DNA from: Gammaproteobacteria bacterium
GTDB taxonomy: Bacteria > Pseudomonadota > Gammaproteobacteria > Chromatiales > Chromatiaceae
Length of the DNA stretch: 64,000 bases
Assembly (NCBI GenBank): GCA_024275295.1
Contig: JAJRZI010000131.1
Coordinates: 1-64,000, forward strand
Reading direction: 5' to 3'
Below the pieces are notes generated by a model. The model worked only from the letters and a program-made list of their open reading frames with translations. It did no database searches and was not told the DNA's origin. This document shows positions 1 through 8,411 of the stretch, piece by piece (position 1 is the first letter of the stretch; every line of letters starts with the position of its first letter). Made by a program: the position numbers and the translations under genes.

Positions 1-619
1 AACAAGGAGCAATATACCTGGAGAAAAGGCCTGCATCTCAGCAGAAAATGTAATTTCCCGAACCAAAATTTTGGAGGCGGGTATCGAACCGACACAGAGT
101 ATTTCTGCGTCAGACAGTTAAACCCGACAGACTCCTAGAATGTGGTTCAACGATGTTCTGTTCTATAGAGAGAAGTTGATTTCAAATTCACCCCTTAAGT
201 TAACAAGCGGTGTTGTTGTCTCTATAAGCAAACATTTGTATGCTTGTAATACACTGATCGATTATAGCTCCGGGATCTTTTGTTAAAAGAGCAGGTTGAA
301 ACAAACGGTCGTCACTAAGACATGAAGTATAAAATCATTACCATCCAAAATGGATGGCAATGAAAATGCTTCTAAAATCGGCACTACATTAAATGTAGTG
401 CCACTCCTGTAATACCATTCCATACAGCAGAGACTTTCTGTTACCTCCTGCCCACAATAATTTTCATTTGCCTGCCAGGATCACGCCTGCTCAAATATTA
501 TTTGGTAAGTAAGTGAAATAATCTTTGCCCTATCTTCTCTTCGTATAGTTAATCAAATCTCATAAATATTAAAATATCCTCCAGAAGTCTGTCTGAGAGC
601 TGAGATCACCGACAACAGG
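1..619. other. Intergenic region with small palindromes, no gene recognised
   Basis: I see no convincing coding sequence here. Three palindromic sites are visible: CCAAAATTTTGG at 63-74, a 7-bp-arm hairpin at 341-357, and an 11-bp-arm inverted repeat at 380-402 (GGCACTACATT and its complement around a single base). The minus strand at about 72-137 resembles the T-arm and acceptor end of a tRNA or tmRNA but is degenerate. Bases 283-302 resemble the outer end of the 182-bp palindromic repeat at 12790-12971. Confidence 0.5.
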
Positions 620-841
620 GTGGCAAAATCATCTGCTGCGGGTGAAAGTAAGCAACAGGATATAGGGCAGATTAAAAGCAGGCAAAACGCAAAAAAGCAG
701 TTGACAATAGGCAAAACACCTTTTAATCTCTCCGTCGTGCTTTATACACACAAGACCGAGAGGGTTATTCGGGGCTATGTGAATGGGGTAATAAAATTGC
801 CGCATTTCCTGGCTAAAAATATAAAACCGGGGGAAACTATT

Positions 842-1828
842 ATGAAAAAAACTGCTTGTTCCATGTTGCTTGCATCGTCACTGCTCATTCCATTTGGCCA
901 ATCTGCGTTTGCTAATATTCCACTGCTCAATATTGATGGTGATGGCGGTGGAGCTATTGTTCCGTGGGCCTATATCTCAAATGCATCCAAGGATGGGGGC
1001 GTCGGTATGCCGGCTGTCAGTATTTGGACCTGGGTCAGTGACAGTTACACCATTAACTTTTGGCCTGTTGCTGTATCCATTGGTGATCGTATTGAAGTGG
1101 GTTTTGCTTATCAGAATCTTGATATCAGTACGCTAAAAAGTGATCTGCGGAGTGATAGCCTTGCTGCACTGCCAAATGTATTGGATGCCAAGCTGGACAA
1201 TGTTCAGATGATTACTGCCCATGCCAAGTTTCAGTTTCTCAAGGAAACTGAGACATTACCTGCTATGGCAATATCTGTTTCATATAAGAAGGCGCTTGAT
1301 GTTGATAAGCTAAATGATAATCTTACTAGCGGTGCTAGAAATACGCTTGGAGCGACGGCTCCTGAAGTACTAAAGTGGATGGGCTTGGATGATGATGCTG
1401 GTTTTGAATTCAACCTTATGGCTACCAAACTTTGGAAGACAAAAATCCCGCTGCTCACAGCGGTTAACCTAAGGTACACCCAGGCCAACCAGCTTGGTTT
1501 TCTCGGCTTTTCAAATGACTGGAGTCTGAACCCAGAGGTTACCTTGGCAATCCTTCCAGCGGCAAATGTAGCCATTGGTGTCGAGTACAAGCGTAAGCCT
1601 GACAAACTACGCTCTCTAAATAGCTATCTTAGTGCAAATGGTGGTGCAGCTGCAGGTTATAGGCCGCTTGATGACTACTCCTTTGGAGAAGATGACTTCA
1701 TCGATTTCTTTGTTGCCTATCTGCCAACACCAAATCTGACCATAGCTGCTGGCGTAGCCAATATCGGTAATGTTGTTCATAGAGAGACTAAGTCAATCTG
1801 GGCTTTCAATATCAACTATGACTTCTAA
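842..1828 (+). CDS. DUF3034-type outer-membrane beta-barrel protein
   Basis: Probable outer-membrane protein of unknown function. The start is placed at ATG 842, although the frame stays open upstream to a GTG at 620, because residues 1-24 from 842 (MKKTACSMLLASSLLIPFGQ...) form a classical Sec signal peptide ending in AFA. The mature protein opens with a Gly-rich LLNIDGDGGGAIVPWAYIS segment that matches my memory of DUF3034 proteins. It continues as alternating hydrophobic/polar strands and ends in an aromatic residue (NINYDF), as barrel proteins do. A weak purine-rich ribosome site (gggggaaa) precedes the start. It is followed by two intrinsic terminators and is probably monocistronic. The family assignment is from recall and the function is not known. 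Confidence 0.7.
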   Translation: MKKTACSMLLASSLLIPFGQSAFANIPLLNIDGDGGGAIVPWAYISNASKDGGVGMPAVSIWTWVSDSYTINFWPVAVSIGDRIEVGFAYQNLDISTLKSDLRSDSLAALPNVLDAKLDNVQMITAHAKFQFLKETETLPAMAISVSYKKALDVDKLNDNLTSGARNTLGATAPEVLKWMGLDDDAGFEFNLMATKLWKTKIPLLTAVNLRYTQANQLGFLGFSNDWSLNPEVTLAILPAANVAIGVEYKRKPDKLRSLNSYLSANGGAAAGYRPLDDYSFGEDDFIDFFVAYLPTPNLTIAAGVANIGNVVHRETKSIWAFNINYDF

Positions 1829-1841
1829 AAATGGATAGATA

Positions 1842-1880
1842 AAAATAGCGCACAAATATAATGTTGCGCTATTTTGTCTC
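1842..1880 (+). terminator. Rho-independent terminator after the DUF3034 gene
   Basis: An 11-bp stem (AAAATAGCGCA paired with TGCGCTATTTT) with a 12-nt loop starts 13 bases after the stop codon and runs into a T-rich stretch. Confidence 0.75.
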
Positions 1881-1913
1881 TTGCTAGATTTTTTAGGATT
1901 AAAGTTTGTGCCT

Positions 1914-1940
1914 AAAAAAGCCCCGTATCGGGGCTTTTTT
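1914..1940. terminator. Second strong intrinsic terminator
   Basis: The stem AAAAAGCCCCG/CGGGGCTTTTT has a 3-nt loop and is symmetrical, with A-tract and T-tract flanks. It could stop transcription in either direction. Confidence 0.8.
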
Positions 1941-2143
1941 GTTTTGGGATAGAAGGTGGATTCTGTACCATAAATCACAATAGCTTTTAGCTTGGATGTT
2001 TTCTCAATGCCAATTCTGGTACTCCTGTGAAATTGGAAAAAGGTTTTTGTAAAGGAGTCGTATTGTTGTGCTATTTTAGGAATACTTATGCTATGGTTTT
2101 TCATAAATAATATGTTTAGTGCTGAGTAGAGTGTGAGTAGTAA

Positions 2144-2659
2144 GTGATAGTTTGTAAAGTTGGTTTCTCCCCCATCATAGGATGTAACCCGAAAGTCCTT
2201 ATTCTTGGTTCAATGCCTAGTGAGACATCACTTAAGCTGGGCCAATACTATGCACACCCTCAAAATGCATTTTGGTGCATTATGGGCAATCTCTTTCGCT
2301 TCAGTACTGAGGCAACCTATGCTGAAAGGGTGGATCTACTCAAAAAGAATAAAATTGCACTTTGGGATGTTTTGCAGGAGTGCGAGAGAGAAGGAAGTCT
2401 GGATTCATCAATTGTTGGTAGTAGTATTAAAACAAATAATTTCTCCCATTTACTGGCTTTACATCCTAGTATCCAGCTTATCGGATTCAATGGGGCTACA
2501 GCAGAAAAAGAGTATAAAAGAAGGGTGCTTCTAGGTTTGAATGGGCAGCACCAGCACATTCGGATGATTCGGCTGCCATCAACCAGTCCGGCTATGGCGG
2601 CTCTGAGCAGAGAGCAGAAGATAGCAAAATGGTCAGTGATTAAAATAGGAAACAGGTAG
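2144..2659 (+). CDS. Hypoxanthine-DNA glycosylase (UDG superfamily family 6)
   Basis: Base-excision repair enzyme expected to remove hypoxanthine (deaminated adenine) from DNA in the cytoplasm. The 171-residue protein carries the family's signature blocks: GSMPSETSL near residues 22-30 (motif 1), YYAHPQNAFW near 35-44 (substrate pocket), and LPSTSPA near 144-150 (the motif-2 loop). The start is a GTG at 2144; no upstream ATG keeps the same conserved N-terminus. The stop is two bases before the mobB ATG, so the two genes are probably co-transcribed, although their functions are not obviously linked. The length is normal for the family. Confidence 0.8.
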   Translation: MIVCKVGFSPIIGCNPKVLILGSMPSETSLKLGQYYAHPQNAFWCIMGNLFRFSTEATYAERVDLLKKNKIALWDVLQECEREGSLDSSIVGSSIKTNNFSHLLALHPSIQLIGFNGATAEKEYKRRVLLGLNGQHQHIRMIRLPSTSPAMAALSREQKIAKWSVIKIGNR

Positions 2660-2661
2660 CA

Positions 2662-3183
2662 ATGATTAAAGCAGATAAGCCGCTATTAGGTTTTGCGGCA
2701 TATAGTGGTACTGGAAAAACGACACTGCTGATACAGCTGCTGCCAATATTAAAAGCGAAAGGGTTGCATGTGGGAATGATTAAGCATTCCCACCACTGTT
2801 TTGAAATTGATGTTCCTGGTAAAGACAGCTATGAACTGCGTAAGGCAGGAGCGGCACAAATGCTGCTTACTTCAAAGCATCGCTGGGCATTGATAGAAGA
2901 TCGTGAAGAAGAGCATGAACCTCAGCTACAGGAAGAGCTTAATCGCTTGGATCAATCCAGGCTGGATCTTATCTTGGTAGAGGGATTCAGGCATGAGGCC
3001 TTCCCAAAGATAGAGTTGCATAGACCCTCTTTGGGTAAGCCGTTACTCTATCCAAACGATTGCAATATTATTGCAATAGCTACCGATGGTGAACTGTCTG
3101 AATCAACAACACTACCCATATTGGATATTAATAATGTACCAGCAGTTGTAGATTTTTTGATTAAGGCTATTGACTTAAAGTGA
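2662..3183 (+). CDS. mobB: MobB, molybdopterin-guanine dinucleotide cofactor protein
   Basis: GTP-binding accessory protein of molybdenum cofactor maturation; it assists MobA in attaching GMP to molybdopterin to give MGD. The P-loop SGTGKTT lies at residues 15-21, followed by the family's IKHSHHCFEIDVPGKDSY segment near residues 40-57 and LVEGFRHE near 105-112. At 173 residues it has the usual MobB length. It overlaps nothing and follows the glycosylase gene by two bases. Its relevance here is that the window also encodes a bis-MGD enzyme at 47816-50164, whose cofactor would need this pathway. A palindromic repeat element starts 13 bases after the stop. Confidence 0.9.
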   Translation: MIKADKPLLGFAAYSGTGKTTLLIQLLPILKAKGLHVGMIKHSHHCFEIDVPGKDSYELRKAGAAQMLLTSKHRWALIEDREEEHEPQLQEELNRLDQSRLDLILVEGFRHEAFPKIELHRPSLGKPLLYPNDCNIIAIATDGELSESTTLPILDINNVPAVVDFLIKAIDLK

Positions 3184-3196
3184 TGGGGGTCAGTAG

Positions 3197-3489
3197 CTAG
3201 TGCTCTTTCAACATAATAAATCAGGATTCAGCGTTCCTGTGGTGTTTCGCAGCAAGGCGCCGTGCGCAGGCAATGGCCTTAGTCCTTGCCAAGTACGGCA
3301 ACGCCGCTGCGGGACGCCACAGGAGCGCCCGAAGGGTTGGCCTGTCAGCGTCCATGGCTGCGTTATGCCTCTTGTTAAGGACTAAGGCCATTAACTGCGA
3401 GGCATGCCTCGCCTAAAGCGCCTACTTTTGGTGCCCTGAACACTGACAGACCAACTGAATCCTAATTTATTATGTTGAAAGAGCACTAG
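3197..3489. repeat. Nested palindromic element, copy 1 (35-bp terminal arms)
   Basis: The 293-bp element is bounded by 35-bp inverted arms (3197-3231 and 3455-3489) with one mismatch. Both ends are CTAG, which could be a 4-bp target duplication or part of the arm. Inside are two hairpin modules: about 3232-3328, whose edges pair through TGTGGTG and CGCCACA, and about 3340-3450, whose edges are GGCCTGTCAG and CTGACAGACC. They are joined by the linker CGAAGGGTT. A second copy in inverted orientation lies at 10053-10322. No transposase is present, so it looks like a non-autonomous mobile or structured element. It sits between convergent mobB and a methyltransferase gene whose stop codon is only 4 bases away. 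Confidence 0.85.
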
Positions 3490-3493
3490 CCAT

Positions 3494-4342
3494 TCACTTT
3501 TCAGCAGAGATATAGCAGATCCAACTGGGGTCTGCTTCTCCCTCTGTTGTGGGTTTAAAATCGCCATCGGGTTCACCATCTTCATCAAATCCCTGCCAGT
3601 AGACAGTGATGTTATTAAACCCTGTCTCTTCTAACAGCTCTCTGATCTCAGGCAGTGTCCATAGGCGCCAATTGTAACTGAAGGCATTTTTTAGCTTTGA
3701 CCCATCAGGAAATTTGAAGTGTATATGGCAGGTTAATTCACCACTAATGGGTTCATATTTCTCTTGTTCCCATATATAGGTAAATTTGTGCTTTTTATGT
3801 TTAGTCTTCTCTTTAATATCTCGAAAACTGTCATAGCCGCCATAAGCATCCAGAAATAACACGCCATTATCTGCTAATGCAGTGTGTACGCTTTGAAAGT
3901 AATGTTTTAGCTCTTTGCGTGATTTAAACAGCCAATAGCTGAAATTCATTGCAGAGATGATCTCTGCAGCTTCAGTCTGAACAGTGAGCACATTTTCATT
4001 GAACAGTTGAATACGGCTGCTTTGGGATTTAGTCAGTTTGCTGAGATTATTCTTCTGCCCCCACTCCAAAACCTCAGGGTCAATATCTACGCCAATGGCA
4101 TGATTATTTCTTCGGCGTTTCACCCAATCACAGCAGACATTTGCAGTGCCGCAGAAATCTTCCCTTAAAATTTTTGCGCGCTGCTTCCTTATTGCTTTAA
4201 AGGTAGCATCAACAAAGTCAATTTCTGATTCGGAACATTGCACTGAAAGCTCGTATAGCTTATGTCGATCAGCCCGTTCTGCCATTGTTGGGCCATTGCT
4301 GCAGCGGGTTTTATTTTTCTTGTCTGAAGATTTTCTGCTCAT
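3494..4342 (-). CDS. Class I SAM-dependent methyltransferase
   Basis: Probable methyltransferase of unknown substrate, 282 residues. The N-terminal 25 residues are basic and polar. A conserved REDFCGTA segment near residues 59-66 plus AIGVDIDPE near 81-90 form the SAM-binding motifs I and II of the Rossmann fold. A motif such as VLFLDAYGG near 160-168 matches the post-motif strand. The C-terminal third, rich in Trp, Tyr and acidic residues, is typical of a small bacterial group of such enzymes. The gene is convergent with mobB, and the repeat element ends 4 bases beyond its stop codon without truncating the protein. The reaction class is well supported; the substrate is not. Confidence 0.75.
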   Translation of the reverse strand: MSRKSSDKKNKTRCSNGPTMAERADRHKLYELSVQCSESEIDFVDATFKAIRKQRAKILREDFCGTANVCCDWVKRRRNNHAIGVDIDPEVLEWGQKNNLSKLTKSQSSRIQLFNENVLTVQTEAAEIISAMNFSYWLFKSRKELKHYFQSVHTALADNGVLFLDAYGGYDSFRDIKEKTKHKKHKFTYIWEQEKYEPISGELTCHIHFKFPDGSKLKNAFSYNWRLWTLPEIRELLEETGFNNITVYWQGFDEDGEPDGDFKPTTEGEADPSWICYISAEK

Positions 4343-4485
4343 TAAATTGGCTCTGAATATGATGCTTTAATTCGAAAACTATAGGATAAAATGAGAGCTG
4401 ATTCTACTTGGGATCAAAAAGAGCTGCCAGAGATAAAGATTGCCGGGTTGCCGTGCTGCTTTTGATCTAAATTTTGATGCGGTGA

Positions 4486-4514
4486 TTGCTTCTAGACAGG
4501 TTCTGGTATACTAT
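4486..4514 (+). promoter_or_regulatory. Sigma-70 promoter for tRNA-Ser
   Basis: TTGCTT (4486-4491), a 17-bp spacer and TACTAT (4509-4514), or the extended form TGGTATACT, lie about 17-24 bases upstream of the mature tRNA 5' end. Confidence 0.6.
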
Positions 4515-4530
4515 CGCGCATCCAAAAACT

Positions 4531-4621
4531 GGAGAGATGTCCGAGTGGCTGAAGGAGCACGCCTGGAAAGTGTGTATGGGTTAATAGCCCATCGAGGGTT
4601 CGAATCCCTCTCTCTCCGCCA
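4531..4621 (+). tRNA. tRNA-Ser (GGA anticodon)
   Basis: Class II tRNA of 91 bases with encoded CCA. The acceptor stem GGAGAGA pairs with TCTCTCC, the anticodon loop CTGGAAA carries GGA at positions 34-36, and a long variable arm and the T-loop TTCGAAT are present. It should read UCC and UCU codons. Confidence 0.95.
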
Positions 4622-4936
4622 TACCTCAGATCTCAGTAGATCGTCTCTGCTGCCTCATTAGAAAGTTCCAATATATTAGAGTTGTGCAAATTAAAGAGTC
4701 ATTTATGGACTCTGTATCCACACTGATTGTCCCGAAATTTTTCAAGATATCACATCTGCTTCAAATGCCGGTTTTGCCAGTTTAATTTCACGTTGTATCT
4801 GTTGGAAGCTGTGTCTCTTCCGCTGTTCTTTCTGGTCAAGTGAGAGTATCTTTTGAGGCGATTAAAAAAAGCCTTATTGCAAGATCGGTTGATCGTGGGC
4901 AGGGTGTGTCGTAAATGAGTCCTTGGGAAGGTATTG
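4622..4936. other. Intergenic region without recognised features
   Basis: This 315-base gap separates the tRNA from the DHH gene. I see no terminator with a T-tract and no clear promoter. The minus strand has a roughly 40-codon open stretch (4742-4866) with no start codon. Confidence 0.4.
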
Positions 4937-5899
4937 ATGGCAATAATTGATGTATTTAATGGTGATGCAGATGGTATTTGCGCTTTGTTGCAGTTGCGCT
5001 TGGATAACCCTCAGGAATCTATGCTGGTTACAGGTGTAAAGCGGGATATCAAGTTACTGGCCAAGGTAGATGCACAGCCTGGTGATGAGATTACCGTGCT
5101 GGATGTCTCTCTTGAGAAGAACTGCAGCCACCTGGAAAGAGTGCTTGCACAGGGGGCAAAGGTCTTCTATGTCGACCATCATATGGCAGGGGAGATTCCT
5201 GATCATGGTGGGTTAACTACGCTGATTGATACTGACCCCAATATCTGTACCAGCCTTTTGGTTGATCAGCATCTGGGTGGAAAATACCGGGCCTGGGCCG
5301 TAACGGCAGCCTTTGGTGACAATATGAATCAAAGTGCTGAGCAGGCAGCCAGACAGCTCTCAATATCAGCCGATGATTTGGAGGCGCTGAAAACCCTGGG
5401 TATCTGCATCAATTACAACGGGTATGGCAGCACTGTTGAGGATTTGCACTTTTCACCTGATCAGCTCTATCGGGAGTTGGCCTCCTATAGTACGCCTTTT
5501 GATTTTATGGCAGACAGTCAGTCGGCCTATAAAAAACTACATGATGGTTATTTTGATGACCTGTCGTTGGCTGAGCAGGTTGAAGTTGAATGTGCCAATG
5601 AAGATGCAGCAGTGGTTATTTTGCCTGATGAAACATGGTCTCGACGCATCAGTGGTGTATATGGCAATCAGTTGGCAAATCAATACCCTGATCGTGCGCA
5701 TGCCATACTGAGTTACCATCCGAAAGGGGGATATGTGGTGAGCGTTAGGGCACCATCAAACCGTAAAACAGGTGCGGATGAGCTGTGCAAAGAGTTTCCA
5801 TCAGGGGGTGGAAGAAAAGGTGCTGCTGGTATCAATCAACTGCCCATAGATCAATTGGATCACTTTATAGCCAGATTAAACCATAGATATAAGGTGTGA
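4937..5899 (+). CDS. DHH-family phosphoesterase
   Basis: Predicted metal-dependent phosphoesterase of the DHH superfamily (320 residues). Motif DGDADGICAL-like (NGDADGICAL, residues ~9-18) and the signature YVDHHM near residues 78-83 supply metal ligands. GGGRKGAAGIN near 295-305 resembles the C-terminal DHHA1-type substrate-binding motif. I chose ATG 4937 over the TTG at 4934 because the ribosome site GGGAAGG lies at 4925-4931. The natural substrate could be a nanoRNA, a cyclic dinucleotide or a polyphosphate; nothing here decides. The gene appears to stand alone, with the rpsF promoter starting 39 bases after its stop. Confidence 0.75.
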   Translation: MAIIDVFNGDADGICALLQLRLDNPQESMLVTGVKRDIKLLAKVDAQPGDEITVLDVSLEKNCSHLERVLAQGAKVFYVDHHMAGEIPDHGGLTTLIDTDPNICTSLLVDQHLGGKYRAWAVTAAFGDNMNQSAEQAARQLSISADDLEALKTLGICINYNGYGSTVEDLHFSPDQLYRELASYSTPFDFMADSQSAYKKLHDGYFDDLSLAEQVEVECANEDAAVVILPDETWSRRISGVYGNQLANQYPDRAHAILSYHPKGGYVVSVRAPSNRKTGADELCKEFPSGGGRKGAAGINQLPIDQLDHFIARLNHRYKV

Positions 5900-5937
5900 C
5901 CTGTCAGGCATGTTTTGGGGGTAGGGTAGTGAGAACC

Positions 5938-5966
5938 TTGCTCCTATGGGTTTCTGTCTGTACAAT
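5938..5966 (+). promoter_or_regulatory. Promoter of the rpsF operon
   Basis: TTGCTC (5938-5943), a 17-bp spacer and TACAAT (5961-5966) are well placed for a leader of about 90 bases before rpsF. Such leaders can bind the S6:S18 complex in other bacteria, but I could not establish the conserved structure by eye. Confidence 0.65.
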
Positions 5967-6065
5967 ACGCTCCTTTTTTACGGCATGGGCTTATAACCCC
6001 CGCGCCAACTCTCTGCCTCACCACGCAATGCTGTCTGGGAGGCTTACTAGCCATAGGGAGCTACA

Positions 6066-6485
6066 ATGAGACATTACGAAGTAGTATTTCTGGTTCATCC
6101 GGATCAGAGCGAGCAGGTTCCTGCCATGATTGAGCGCTACCGCTCAAGCCTGGAAGCCAAGGATGGAGTGATTCATCGCTTGGAAGACTGGGGCCGTCGT
6201 CAGCTTGCATACCCCATCAATAAAATCCACAAGGCACACTATGTACTCATGAATATTGAGTGTGGTGATGAAGCCTTGGCGGAGCTTGAGAATGCATTTC
6301 GTTATAACGATGCAGTGATTCGCAACCTGATTATCAAGCAGAAAAGAGCGGTCACAGAGGCCTCTCCTCTGGCCAAACCTGCTGAAGAGGCAGAGGCCAA
6401 GCCAGCTCCAGCAGCAGAGGAGGGCAAACCTGCGGCTGAAGAGAATAAGGCTGAAGAGAAAACAGAAACGGAAGCGTCAGCTTAA
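6066..6485 (+). CDS. rpsF: Ribosomal protein bS6
   Basis: Small-subunit ribosomal protein that pairs with bS18 in the 30S platform. The N-terminus ([19 protein letters not shown]) and the core segments [15 protein letters not shown] and [12 protein letters not shown] are typical. The protein has 139 residues. After about residue 100 it carries an Ala/Glu/Lys/Pro-rich acidic tail, the region to which RimK adds glutamates in Escherichia coli; no rimK is seen here. The ribosome site AGGGAG is 6-7 bases before the ATG. It is the first gene of rpsF-rpsR-DUF2232-rplI. Confidence 0.95.
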   Translation: MRHYEVVFLVHPDQSEQVPAMIERYRSSLEAKDGVIHRLEDWGRRQLAYPINKIHKAHYVLMNIECGDEALAELENAFRYNDAVIRNLIIKQKRAVTEASPLAKPAEEAEAKPAPAAEEGKPAAEENKAEEKTETEASA

Positions 6486-6550
6486 TATTTCTGGTTTTAT
6501 GCTTTTTAGAGTCGCACACCAGTGGCTTAATTGATTTTTAGGGGATTACC

Positions 6551-6778
6551 ATGTCACGTTATTTTCGTCGTAGAAGATACTGCCGTTTTACTGCTGAAGG
6601 CATTACTGAGGTTGATTATAAAGACCTCAACCTGCTGAAAGCCTTTGTGAGTGAGAGTGGCAAAATTGTGCCAAGCCGTATTACTGGCACCAAAGCCAAG
6701 TATCAGCGTCAGCTCACCACAGCCATCAAGCGTGCGCGTTTCCTGGCGTTGTTACCGTACACAGATCAGCACGGTTAA
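6551..6778 (+). CDS. rpsR: Ribosomal protein bS18
   Basis: Small basic ribosomal protein, 75 residues, the partner of bS6. Recognisable segments are [13 protein letters not shown] at the N-terminus, IDYKDLN-like ([13 protein letters not shown]) in the middle, and [17 protein letters not shown] followed by [14 protein letters not shown] at the C-terminus. The ribosome site AGGGGA lies 8-9 bases before ATG 6551. It sits 65 bases after rpsF in the same transcription unit. Confidence 0.95.
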   Translation: MSRYFRRRRYCRFTAEGITEVDYKDLNLLKAFVSESGKIVPSRITGTKAKYQRQLTTAIKRARFLALLPYTDQHG

Positions 6779-6835
6779 TACCTTTATCAGTTATGGGCTT
6801 TTCTTCCTAACTGTAAATAAAACCGTACCGTAGTT

Positions 6836-7768
6836 ATGCGCTGGTTAGCATCTTATGTGATGCAGGGAAGGCGGCAGGCTGTATTTGCCGTCACCATGCT
6901 GGCCGTGCTTTCATGGAATATGTCATTGGTAGGCATATTAAATGCGGCAGTCATAGGCTTGGTTGCACTGCGTAATGGCCCAAATGAAGGGCTAATTACT
7001 GTAGGTCTGGCACTGTTAGGCAGTGCATTGTTGGGGTTGATTGTACTGGGTGACATGGCCCCAGCATTTGCAACGTTTGCGCTTGTGTGGACGCCTATCT
7101 TGCTTGTGGCTATCGTGTTACGGGTAACCCGCTCACTGGCAACTGCAGTGCAAAGCGGCCTGCTACTTGGTGTAGCAGTGATATTGGCCTATTTTGCCGT
7201 CATGCAGGATATGGTTGCAGGCTGGCGTGAAATACTGGAGACATTCAGCAAGCCACTTGTTGAGGCAGAGCTGCTGACTGGCAGTCAGCAGACAGATCTG
7301 GTCGATACCCTGGCGCCATGGATGACAGGGATATTGGCTGCCGGCTTGTATCTGCAACTGATGGCAGGTCTGCTAATGGCTCGCTGGTGGCAGGCGATGT
7401 TGTATAACCCAGGTGGCTTTCGACAGGAATTTCATAACCTGCGATTGAATCGGCTACTGGCTTATATTGCTGCCCCGGTGCTGGTATTGGGATTCAATAC
7501 CGAGATGAGTGGCGCAGGACTACTGATTAATTATGTGGCGGTGCTTTTGGTGGCCGCATATTTTGTGCAAGGACTGGCGTTTGTACATGGCATTGCAGCG
7601 TTGGCTGGAGTCAATAGAGGCTGGCTGATTGCGATGTATGTACTGCTGATTGTGGCATTGCCGAACATGTTTGGACTATTGTTTGCGGCAGGCTATGCAG
7701 ATGCCTGGTTCGATTTCCGGGCGCGTTTCCAAGCAAGAGGGAAGGCTGGTGGCGGGTCAATTGATTAA
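6836..7768 (+). CDS. DUF2232 multi-pass membrane protein
   Basis: Integral inner-membrane protein of unknown function, 310 residues with about eight hydrophobic segments, rich in Ala, Leu and Val. In many proteobacteria a DUF2232 protein is encoded exactly here, between rpsR and rplI, and position plus hydropathy profile are the main evidence. The stretch near residues 140-180 (a polar loop followed by a Trp-containing helix) is the only markedly hydrophilic part. No catalytic motif is visible. It starts 57 bases after rpsR and ends 23 bases before rplI, so it is inside the ribosomal operon. Confidence 0.8.
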   Translation: MRWLASYVMQGRRQAVFAVTMLAVLSWNMSLVGILNAAVIGLVALRNGPNEGLITVGLALLGSALLGLIVLGDMAPAFATFALVWTPILLVAIVLRVTRSLATAVQSGLLLGVAVILAYFAVMQDMVAGWREILETFSKPLVEAELLTGSQQTDLVDTLAPWMTGILAAGLYLQLMAGLLMARWWQAMLYNPGGFRQEFHNLRLNRLLAYIAAPVLVLGFNTEMSGAGLLINYVAVLLVAAYFVQGLAFVHGIAALAGVNRGWLIAMYVLLIVALPNMFGLLFAAGYADAWFDFRARFQARGKAGGGSID

Positions 7769-7791
7769 AAACCTGAGTAGAGGTAGGTAAG

Positions 7792-8238
7792 ATGGACGTT
7801 ATTCTGTTACAGAAAGTTGAGAATCTTGGCGGTCTGGGTGATGTTGTTTCTGTTAAGGCTGGCTATGGCCGGAATTTTCTTATTCCTACAGGCCGGGCGG
7901 CTTCTGCTACTGATGCCAATATGGCTGAGCTGGAAGGGCGTCGCGCTGAACTGGAAAAAGAGGCTGCTGATAAATTAAGTGCTGCTGAAAAGCGTAAAGC
8001 CAAGCTGGATGGTATGGCTGTGACCGTTGCCTGTAAGGCGGGTGATGAAGGTCGTCTGTTCGGTTCAGTTGGCACGGCTGATATTGCAAAAGCCGTCACA
8101 GAAACCGGTGTTGAGCTGGAGAAGCATGAAGTGCGCCTGCCGGAAGGCCCTTTCCGCGTTACGGGTGAATTTGATGTGGCTGTACATCTGCACTCTGATG
8201 TTGATGCCACGCTCAAACTGACGGTTGCTGCCGAGTAG
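7792..8238 (+). CDS. rplI: Ribosomal protein bL9
   Basis: Large-subunit protein that binds 23S rRNA with its N-terminal domain and projects a second domain on a long helix. The N-terminus [32 protein letters not shown] is diagnostic in its parts (LGxxGDxVxVKxGYARNxLxP). A charged connecting helix spans about residues 42-75, followed by the C-terminal domain with GRLFGSVGT. Length 148 is standard. The ribosome site AGAGGTAGG precedes the ATG. Two terminator-like hairpins follow. Confidence 0.95.
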   Translation: MDVILLQKVENLGGLGDVVSVKAGYGRNFLIPTGRAASATDANMAELEGRRAELEKEAADKLSAAEKRKAKLDGMAVTVACKAGDEGRLFGSVGTADIAKAVTETGVELEKHEVRLPEGPFRVTGEFDVAVHLHSDVDATLKLTVAAE

Positions 8239-8264
8239 TAAACTGCTGTTGCGGTAAGTATCAT

Positions 8265-8361
8265 AGCCCGGGGCTTTTCAGTTCCGGGTTTTTTCGTGCC
8301 TGTAGATAATTCAAATCCCCAATAAACAGGAAAAGCGCTTCCCCCTGAAGTCGCTTTTTCG
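8265..8361 (+). terminator. Tandem terminators between rplI and dnaB
   Basis: Two hairpins with T-tracts are present: AGCCCGG...CCGGG followed by six T at about 8265-8294, and AAAAGCG-CTTC...GAAG-CGCTTTTT at 8331-8361. They close the ribosomal operon before dnaB. Confidence 0.7.
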
Positions 8362-8411
8362 TATTCTCTCTTCTCACATCTAATTTAAACATTTATAGAG
8401 TCCATTCAACT

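Noticed and set aside
590-620. CTGAGAGCTGAGA resembling a TPP riboswitch segment
   Set aside because: The other conserved parts (the GGGGTGC-like and GAACCTGATC-like strands) are absent, and the downstream gene is an outer-membrane protein.
620-841. N-terminal extension of the DUF3034 gene from GTG 620
   Set aside because: It would bury a good signal peptide 75 residues inside the protein; the ATG at 842 is more credible.
1793-2104. Minus-strand open frame of 103 codons
   Set aside because: It runs across two terminators and the end of the outer-membrane gene and has no family resemblance.
3197-3489. Integron attC site
   Set aside because: The element is longer than typical attC sites, lacks convincing core sites (RYYYAAC/GTTRRRY) in the right places, and there is no integrase or cassette array.
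4742-4866. Minus-strand open stretch of about 40 codons with a protein-like composition
   Set aside because: No start codon, no ribosome site and no recognisable family; perhaps a relic, but not supportable.
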